The notes under the pieces were generated by a model that was given only the letters and a program-made list of their open reading frames with translations, ran no database searches and had not been told where the DNA came from. DNA of 64,000 nt. Source: Gentiana macrophylla (lineage: Eukaryota > Streptophyta > Magnoliopsida > Gentianales > Gentianaceae). Made by a program: the position numbers and the translations under genes. Shown piece after piece: positions 56,718 to 64,000 of this stretch. The number at the start of each line of letters is the position of its first letter. Position 1 is the first letter of the stretch. The stretch spans positions 69,280,583-69,344,582 of the forward strand of contig CM047808.1 of the NCBI GenBank assembly GCA_026214975.1. The letters are read 5' to 3'.

Positions 56718-58123
56718 TGTTTGTCCCAAAGAAGGGTAAAACTATAGTCAGAGGGGGGTGAATGACTATAGTGGAGTTTCAAAAACTTTTCTTTTATTTA
56801 AAAGCTTTTGGGCAGCGGATAAGTCCCTTCTTACTATGTTGTTTCAAAGTAGTTTCGGAAATCACATATATATGATATAATATAAGTAATTAAATGAATG
56901 TAGTAAGGTAAATTGCTGAAAGTAAATTGACACAAGGCTTATAGTGGTTCAGGGTGGTGTAATCCCTTAATCCATTCTTCTCCTGTGATGATTGGAGGAA
57001 TTCACTATTGTTTTCACAGAGACAATAGTATGATTGTCCTTGACTTCATAAGCTTCACAATCTACAAGACTATCACTCCTTGAGTGCAACAGCTTCAGTG
57101 ACTCTGCCTCTTTCACTGCTCCTTGGGATCAAATCCTTCAGCAGCTATCACACCCATAACTCTTTCTCATCTGGCTCTGATTCAGTTTCTTGATCGATGT
57201 GTATTGGATTCACAAACTTGTTGATCAATCTCAATGATTGATGTTGAAATATGGCTCTCAGTTTTGAGTTGATCACTGGATATTTATTTTTCAGCACAGA
57301 TAGAAGACTTTTCACTTTTACAGTGTTTTTGCTCATATTTTTTTTCGTGCTTCTTATTTTTTTTTCTGTGTCTGTCAATGCCTTCTATTTATTGCCTTGA
57401 TGATCCTTGATTTGAATTTCCGTCCGTTGGCTATATTAATGAGGGAAATAATCCTTGATTTTATTCTTGATTCCCCCTTATTTATATTCTCCTTGATTTC
57501 AGTGATCGGACTTTTCTTCAAACGTTTATCAGAAAATCCGTTCTTGATTGATCCTCTATTGATTGTGCATTTAATGCTTGATCCTCTGCGTCTTCATCAT
57601 ATTTTAAAATCTGATTAAGTAAAGTTTACTTAGCTGTTCTTTGATCCGTCAAGTGATCCTTCTGACTTTGCTGCTTAGATCTTCCTTAACTGCTTTGTCT
57701 TCACTTAGCCGAAAGTCAGTTTTCTTTGCCAATTCACTGTTTCCTTCATTCTTTCAGTTTAAGGAGAATCCTTGTACTTCACTGATCCTTGATTTGTGTG
57801 AGATCAGTGTACACCATATTTAAACATTAAGTTTCATCACTTAAAACATAACTTAGACTTATCCAAGGTCATCACAGACTTCCTTGGTTATAAGTTAGAT
57901 CATAACGTCCTCATTGCTTCTCTACTGGTACTTGGCTGGCTTCACTCTGCTGACAATCTGTTTTACTTTGCCGTCCTACCAACTATTACAATACTTGTCT
58001 GACACAACTTATACAATATGCCAGACTCTAAGTAAAGACTTTTACAGAGAATTCTAACTTATTTCAGGCATGCTATAATAGCTAGTATGGCCATCATCAA
58101 AACATAATAAAATGTTCCTAACA
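56718..58123 (-). repeat. E 5' LTR (right, complete, 1406 bp)
   Basis: Element-strand ends TGTTAGGAACATT and ...GGGACAAACA. The first 100 plus-strand bases (56718-56817) are absent in the left copy. The TATA position reads CAATAAATAG, unlike the intact left copy. Right flank ATGTT (58124-58128) is the expected target duplication; its partner is out of view. Confidence 0.85.
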
Positions 58124-58597
58124 ATGTTGATGATTTGATAGTTTTTCCTAAGGCCACAAAAAAATCCCTCAAAAACCTTCTTGAGCAGTATGAACTGGCC
58201 TCTGGCCAGAAAAATAATGCCAGTAAAAGTTTAGTTTTCTCTATAAACATGTCCCTTCAAACACTGTTGAAATAGTTGAAAATTTCACTTGTATGAAGAA
58301 GGATTCTATCCCCTAAACATACCTAGGTTGCCCAGTATATGTCGGTAGACCTGAGTATTTCTATTTCTCTCCCCTCATTCAAAATCTTGAAAAAAACTTC
58401 AAGGATGGTCTGCTAATTTTCTCCCCACTGGGGGCACACTTATCCTCATAAAACATGTTTTATCCTCTATTCATATGCACATCCTTGCGGCCCTTAAAAT
58501 ACCTACCATTGTCTTTAAATGTAGTGAGAATATCCTTTCATATTTTCTCTGGCTAGATGATTGAGCTAAAATCCACCCTTCAAAAACAATTTATAAA
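58124..58597 (+). pseudogene. LINE G, reverse transcriptase fragment
   Basis: Plus-strand L1-type RT picked up immediately after the E LTR at the catalytic box: VDDLIVFPKATKKSLKNLL and YELASGQKNNASKSLVFSIN are the blocks following FADD in plant LINEs. Beyond 58270 frames shift but YLGCPVYVGR-like and PIYLSYLL-like residues can be sensed up to the B LTR at 58598. The upstream part is beyond element E. Confidence 0.7.
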
Positions 58598-60334
58598 TGA
58601 CTCGAAAACGTGGGTAAACTAACTCTCTAACCGGCAGTGTACCGGGTCGATTGCTAGAATAGCTACAGGAGTACGAGGTCGAACTCAAGGGAAAAGTGTT
58701 AGTGAGTACCAAAGCGAACGTGTTACTTAGTCTAGGTGAACAATCCTTTTAAAATGTTTGTATACTACCATGACACTAAAGTCTTTCTTACTAACAAATC
58801 TAAAGACGAAAAGAAAGAAAGAAGATTAAACTACTAGGTTCTAAAGATAGATTGAGGGACATAGCCGAACCATGATCAAAATAGCTAGTTTCAACCCTAA
58901 GGATAGACAAAACCGGGAGTGTGCATTAAACAAATGAACCGCACATTCAATTTCATGGGTGCGTGCTCTAATTCGGTGCTAAGGTCACGAACAACTCTCT
59001 CCCAACACCTAATGCCATGTTAACCACCCTTCCTTGGAAGATTCACTAACAAGACATGTTAAGCACTAGAGCCGCTTAAGCGTTAAAGCGAGTAACCTAG
59101 AAAGCTTTGGGCTCGGGCTTAACAACTAAGCCGAGTCTACGCCGTGATCTTAGAACCCCTTTTTCCCACATCTCTCTATCTGAACAACTCTTTAGAGTGA
59201 TGTGTGTGATTTTGACCTAGGTGATCCATCTAGTCCAAATCTGTTATAACAAGTTCTAAGACATTAAACATGCAAGATACAACAATAAAAAGAACTACGC
59301 ACTCCCAATTTCATCACCCAAAGGGTGATTTCACCAAATTTCACATGATTCGACTATGAAAAGGGATTAGCTACTCATTATACTAGTGAAAACATGGAAG
59401 AAATAGTAAATTAAAGACATAACGAGTGAAAGAAAGAAGAAATATACCATTAATTTGCAGAAATTCATGTTTAAGATCCAAAAGTACAAAATAGAGAATT
59501 AGTTAAAAGATGGCCTCTTAGTGTTTGAAGTAGAAATCTGAGCTAAGATATGGAAAGATTAAGCTAAGATAGTGTTGATTTAAGCTAAAAGAGTGTATTA
59601 TAAGCTATTACAAAATTCGAGCTAAGAAATGGGTAGGGTTTTGCTAAGAGAATGGTTATATCCCAAGAAATAGTCTAAGGGGGTATTTATAGGTAGGAGA
59701 AAATGCAAAAAGCGGCCTCGAGCGCATACGTTTGTAAATTTGAACACAGCGTTCACATCTTGACGCGCATTTCGCGCATAGTTGAAGCGCGTTAGCATAG
59801 TTGAAAGCAGCGGCGTTCGCATCATTTCTGCAGGCGAGTTTTGGGTGATCTTCATCAGGCAGCGTTTGGAGGACTTGGAACGCGCGTTTAGGGCAGTTTG
59901 AAATGCGCGTTTAGAGAGGTTGAACTCTGATCAAGATTGTAGCTGCTGAAACGCGTTTAGAGAGGTTGAACTCTGATCAAGTTTGAACCACTGTTGCCCC
60001 AAAATTCAACTTTTCTTCCTTTTTGATCTCTAATCTTGCCTCGATCATGCTTTTCACCAAAAATCATCGCCTTCCGGGTCATTGGGAAACCAATACCCTT
60101 CAACATCATAAACAACCAAAAACATCCAAACAATTCCGGAGGGTAAAAGTGCTCGGGAATAGGGTTAATATCAACAAAAAGGGGTAATAATCCATCAAAG
60201 TAACGGATTAATTCCCCGTGCCAAAAGCTCACGATAACACCCCGAAAATGGTCTAAATCACCCAAAAATGTGCTGAAAGTGTGGTAAACGGGGATAAACA
60301 ACGCACCGGAGTCACGTAAAGTTGACTCCCATCA
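58598..60334 (-). repeat. B 3' LTR (about 1737 bp)
   Basis: Plus-strand ends TGACTCGAAAACG and GACTCCCATCA. The right end is firm because the PPT follows; the left end is inferred from the TG and the change to LINE sequence. It holds a TATA box (59684-59691), a CGCG dyad array (59713-59960) and a 46-bp tandem duplication (59905 and 59951). A 114-codon frame at 59957-60301 has no domain. Confidence 0.65.
59684..59960 (-). promoter_or_regulatory. B LTR promoter: CGCG dyad array plus TATA box
   Basis: TATAAATA (minus, 59684-59691, in CCTATAAATACCCCC) lies about 30 bp below an array of AAACGCGCGTTT-type motifs: GACGCGCATTTCGCGC at 59762, GAAGCGCGTT at 59783, AACGCGCGTTTA at 59879, AATGCGCGTTTA at 59901 and AACGCGTTTA at 59949. 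The arrangement equals that of A but with another motif. Confidence 0.55.
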
Positions 60335-60350
60335 ACCACCCCGCACTTAG
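60335..60350 (-). other. B polypurine tract
   Basis: GCTAAGTGCGGGGTGGT on the minus strand touches the LTR start TGATGGGAG. A stem-loop (TTTGCTCG/CGAGTAAA, 60353-60372) follows as in A. Confidence 0.75.
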
Positions 60351-61587
60351 CCTTTGCTCGCCCTCGAGTAAACTAGGCGTTTTAAAACAAACCAAGGGAT
60401 TCAACGTTGTGATGTAGGTACTACTATCCACACCCTCAGGGTAATCATAAAGTAAGAAACACGAACATATACACACCGGTTATAACACTATCAAGAAAAT
60501 GGAGTGTGTGTGGTGCCAAGCTAAAGCCAAGTGCTCAAAAGGATTGTCGGGGCTTGATTCCCGACCAAAATTCTACCAACTGTCTCATACGAACTAGCCT
60601 CTCCACTAATCAAGGTCACCAAGTTTGGATACAATCGGGTAGGACTTGAAGGGTTGTAACGTTAGGCCAGGGTAATTCCGGTTAATCGAAAAGGATATTT
60701 TGGGAACTAAAGAGAAAGAAGTACGAGTGAACCTAATCAACAAGTGTACCACTTCATCTCTATCTAACAAACCATCCAAACCCCTTTTTGATTAATTTAA
60801 GTACATTGGGAACCATAGAATACTAACATGCCGGAACTCATTGCCTAATTCAACTATGTTTCAAGTTTCATGAGGTGAGGTCGAATACATTAGCACCTAT
60901 CTCACTATCCCAACCCCAACATCATAAAGATAACTTTTGAGCTCATCACTTTGATTCCAACCCTTTATTTCTATATACTCCAAACTCTTATTCATTGAGA
61001 ACTTTTTGATTTATTTTGAACTAGGTTTTTTAATTTTTTATTTAAAGAAGAACATATTTTCCTTTTCTTCTTAGGCCAAATTTAAACACTAGGCCCAAAG
61101 CAGCTCCTCCTCTCTTTATAGCTCAAAACCAAGAAACCACCCATCCGACTCAAAACACCATTTCCCCCACCCCACACTTGCTTTAGCAAGTTTGGTCTAA
61201 TAAAAGACTAGGTCCACTCGTAGGGTATAAAATGAAGGAAATGTGACCATAATTAAGGCTCAAGGCTAGGTTTCTGACTAAGTAACAAAAAGGCTATAGG
61301 ACGAATGGTGGTCAGACCATTCTATCAAGGCTGAGAGGGGCTACGAAGGTCTAATGTTCGGGATTAGGCTTGTTTGGCTTTGGTAGGGTCAAAGAGACGA
61401 CATGACCATCATCCCGTATCCTACTTAGGAAAACATGCATGGTCAAGTAGGCCTCAGGGGATAAAAAATAAGTGTGTGTGCATGCCAAGTGAAGTGTATC
61501 AATAGAATAATGGAAAAAGTATCAAAAGTAGCTGAAGCAAAACTAGCAAAATAAATGTAAGCATAAATGAAATGCCTGAAAAACGGC
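60351..61587 (-). other. B non-coding region before the PPT
   Basis: About 1.2 kb without a supported gene, equivalent to 26256-27735 of A. A second copy of a PPT-like CCCCCACCCCACACTTGC sequence occurs at 61166-61184. Otherwise nothing is recognised. Confidence 0.45.
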
Positions 61588-63352
61588 TAGTCTGCTCCAT
61601 TGCCCTGTCCATCAGGAGTAGGTGTGGTAGAAGTTGGAGCAGCCACAGAAGCTGCACTCTCTGGCTGTGTAGATCCCGCAGCACCTGTCCTCTATTACTC
61701 CGTCCCAATTGTCCCAACCAGCTCCTCTAACGAGATATCATCAAACCCTCCTCTGGCTCATCAACAATCAAGTCCTCTGAGACCCTCTGCAAGTCTGCCT
61801 CAATCTCTGGGTTATACTGAAATGGTGATACATCCATGTCCAATAGAGGAAGATCAATCATCGGCTTTGGCGAACACCTACGATTCTCAACGATTCCTTT
61901 AAAAGTCGGCCCGCAAAATATCCATCGATGCATTTGTTTATGAGCAATGAGAAGCCCCTGCCACTCACTAAGCCATGGACCCCCGGTTGTCGGTGTGGAA
62001 GGTGGAGGTGGAGGTGTAGGTGTGGTGGAAGGTCCAGTAGTGAATAGAGGAGGTGGGGGTATTGTGGTGGTGGTGCAGGAGATGATAGGTGGAGGTATAA
62101 GTAGAGTGGTGGATGTAGTCGAGGTCGTGGGGCGAAGGACAGTGTGAATAGGTCGTGGGGTGGGCCTAGGAGGCTTTGGAGCAGTGCGGGCATTGAACGG
62201 CTTAGGTACCATGGGCTGATTCTTCTTCCTCAAGATCTGATCGTCGGGATATTCCTCAACCGGTGCTGCTTTGCATAAGGCATAAATGAGGTAAGGGCAC
62301 ATAATCATATGGCGTTTGACCTTCTGATTCTACATGAATTCCTCAAAAATAGTTTACCCAACGTCTACCTTGAGGTCATAATGTAGAGCATACAACAATT
62401 GCAAGTCCTTGATGTGGAAATGCGTAATGTTGTCCTTCGGTTGTAGGTGATTCTAGGAGAACTTAGCTTTTACGTTCCACTCATCAGGCCAAGTAGTCAT
62501 CACCAACTGACTCCGTGCAACTACCCCCTTTAGATATCCACTGTAAATCCGGGTTGATGTCCTTCCTCATCCTCTCTAACGGATCCTCAGTATTCCCTCA
62601 ATGATGTCTTTCAGCAAACCACTGATGTAATCCTAGCCCTCGAAAGCTGGTATCCGGTAGTAATCATTTATTGCCTTGACAGACCACGGGACATTGACTC
62701 CTCGTACCTTTATGAACCCCGACTCCAGATTGGCGACACAAAAATTCGCATACCATTCCCAAACTAGTGTGAGATTGAGGTTCCCCTCTGGCTCATAAAT
62801 CAGATTATTCCAACCTCTCTTCCTCAAGTCATCTATGATGGTTTTAGGAACAGCCTTGAGATCTAACCCCCTCTCGAAACACATGTTCTTCATAGCGATA
62901 TACTCGTTATAGTTGGTCAAGGCCACCGGTGAGTTAAAACGCTGCTCGAAAGGTATGGGGTCGTTAGGAGGAGGGTCTTGTAGAGGATCTTGCTCGGGGG
63001 TACTATATGGAGGAAGTGAAACAGGAGTTTGTGTGGTTTTGGCTCGCATCCGTGCTAAGGGCACAGTTTCACTATCATGATCTATTACCCTCTCACTGTC
63101 ACTGTTACTGCTCGAATTTCTCCCCTCGCTATCCGGCTCAAAGTCCTCCTCGGAAGTCTCATCCCTCAACTGTCCAAAAGGCTTAAGGGCTCTAGGGTTC
63201 CTACTCTCGGCACGGCCCGTATCACCAATCTGGATACCACCCTTAGGTATTCGGGGATAAACTAGGGTTTTCTGCTTTTTGGGCACGTGATTCACCACCG
63301 GCTGTTTTCCTTTCCCTTTACCCTCGGTTTCTTTCCGCTTAGTGTCTCTCAT
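61588..63352 (-). pseudogene. B extra 3' ORF (plant-transposon-protein type)
   Basis: Start ATG at 63352: MRDTKRKETEGKGKGKQPV, then a basic and acidic N-terminus. The central domain includes NEYIAMKNMCFERGLDLKAV, LRKRGWNNLIYEP, LTLVWEWYANFC, GFIKVRGVNVPW and INDYYRIPAFEG, which fits the 'putative plant transposon protein' pattern (R-x-hydrophobic, W-x-x-L, EFYAN, VRG, I-x-x-x-Y-x-x-P). A TAG at 62633 and frameshifts follow, then MIMCPYLIYALCKAAPVEEY and a Pro/Thr-rich tail with KGIVENRRCSPKP, ending at about 61588 with TPDGQGNGAD. An upstream in-frame ATG at 63409 is less likely. No signal peptide is seen from the 63352 start. Function unknown. Confidence 0.7.
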
Positions 63353-63930
63353 TGTTTCTATACTAACCAAAACACCACCAGTCAACCAAATCAAAGCAAT
63401 CAAAACCAACCCGATTAATGTCCAACCGGGATTTCAATACAAACACACCCAAACAACGAATCACCCTACGAAAGCCACACCATTCATCATCAACAATAAG
63501 AAAAACAAAACAAACACAGCATACAAAATCAATAATAGTCGAAAAGAACGGGGTAGGGGTGTTAAACCAAAAGGCTAAAAACGAACCCTAACCGAAACTT
63601 AGACATAAAACCAAAATGTACATGTACTATGCTTAAACGAGATGACACGAATGATTTGGAGCGAGGCACGAGTCCTGAAACGTCAATGGAGGTCCAATTC
63701 GACCTAGGCAAAAAGTTGCACAAGGTCAAGATCGAATCGAGGAATCGGGTAATTTGTTGTTGGAATGGATTAGTAGAATCAAGAGAAGGGATTGAGAGGT
63801 GTTGTTTGGTGTTTGAATCACTTAAAACGGAGTAAAAATGAGTGAGTTACGATGAAAGGGGTGAGAAGAGGCTGCCGGCAAATTGTGGGGTTTGAAGGAA
63901 AAATTGGAACGCCGGTTTGGATTTGCAGGG
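63353..63930 (-). other. Putative 5' leader of the B 3' ORF
   Basis: About 580 bp, pyrimidine-rich near the TATA box, with short frames only. It shares TTGAAATCCCGG and GGACATTAATCGGG with the A leader near its 3' end. The length is nearly equal to that of A. Confidence 0.4.
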
Positions 63931-64000
63931 TTTATAAAGAAGATGACCCCTAACGTGCATTTGGAAAGCTGAAACGCGCATTTCGCATAACTCAAATGCG
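63931..64000 (-). promoter_or_regulatory. B internal promoter candidate: TATA box and start of CGCG array
   Basis: TTATAAAC (63931-63938, minus, in CTTTATAAACCC) lies about 14 bp below the first motifs AACGTGCATTT (63952) and AAACGCGCATTTCGCAT (63972-63988). The array is cut by the window end at AAATGCG (63994-64000). The motif is the same as in the B LTR array. Confidence 0.5.

Larger units (their letters stand above)
18113..58123 (-). mobile_element. SIRE-like copia element E, carrying Athila A and broken by LINE F
   Basis: Minus-strand copia element. Right (5') LTR is 56718-58123, followed on the minus strand by a primer-binding site, gag, pol, an extra 3' ORF, a G-rich polypurine tract and the left (3') LTR 18113-19418. 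Athila element A (24712-53847) splits pol. Gag sequence (CKTAKEMWDKM, the CFNCNKKGH knuckle) and the position of an extra ORF after pol match the SIRE lineage. The left LTR lacks the first 100 bp found in the right one because LINE F begins there. Right flank is LINE G. Confidence 0.85.
58598..64000 (-). mobile_element. Athila-type element B, 3' part
   Basis: Minus-strand element running off the right edge. Visible parts are its 3' LTR (58598-60334), PPT, a non-coding stretch, the extra 3' ORF (61588-63352) and an internal promoter. The LTR start region (ACCGGGTCGAT, then GAACT) and the PPT with adjacent stem-loop resemble those of A, but overall similarity is low, so B is a different family in the same lineage. 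Pol is beyond the window. Confidence 0.7.

Noticed and set aside
59957..60301. 114-residue open frame in the B LTR
   Set aside because: Lies wholly within the U3 part of an LTR, no motif, no paralogue in the A LTR.
61727..62193. Pro-rich frames read separately in two registers
   Set aside because: These are the low-complexity tail of the B 3' ORF in alternative frames, not independent genes.

Overview
The window is a plant nuclear genomic segment made almost entirely of nested transposable elements. No intact host gene, tRNA or rRNA was found. The lineages suggest a large-genome, probably eudicot, plant: chromodomain Ty3/gypsy (Tekay-like), Athila-type gypsy, SIRE-like and other copia, L1-type LINEs, a CACTA transposon and a hAT-like MITE. 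The species cannot be named from sequence alone.

Nesting, outermost first. Remnants of a plus-strand LINE (58124-58597) were entered by a SIRE-like copia element E (18113-58123, minus) and by an Athila-type element B (58598 to beyond the window, minus). E carries in its interior a complete Athila-type element A (24712-53847, minus, target duplication GTATT). A carries a copia element D in gag (41633-51080, plus) and a CACTA element just downstream of the integrase region (29128-35730, target duplication AAT). The CACTA holds a hAT-like MITE (30975-31636, TACATGTT). The left LTR of E is broken at 18112/18113, where the 5' end of a minus-strand LINE (F, 4543-18112) begins. F is itself split by copia element C1 (7894-17284, target duplication CCTCT, same family as D) and by a Tekay-like element T (about 166-4542) that entered exactly after the reverse-transcriptase FADD codons.

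Coding content. All element genes are broken. Gag, protease, RT, RNase H and integrase are readable in A, E and D; RNase H, integrase and chromodomain in T; ORF1 (DUF4283-like region plus zinc knuckle), endonuclease and partial RT in LINE F. E, A and B each have an extra ORF between pol and the 3' LTR. In E and B this ORF resembles the 'putative plant transposon protein' type of domain; in A only its ends remain.

Most interesting signal. The extra 3' ORFs seem to have their own promoters: a TATA box lies 105 bp (E), about 565 bp (A) and about 580 bp (B) upstream of the ATG. In A and B this TATA box sits 10-15 bp below an array of 10-12 bp CpG-rich dyad motifs. The same element-specific motif array also lies just above the LTR TATA box. 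A has a third such array above a TATA-like sequence upstream of gag. The A-type motif recurs in the LTR of the unrelated Tekay-like element. B uses a different dyad.

Sequence quality caution. Differences between repeat copies cluster at CAG/CTG sites, often as CAG read as CG, including inside the invariant primer-binding site of D. This looks like a systematic error at CHG-methylated sites, so some frameshifts may be artefacts.
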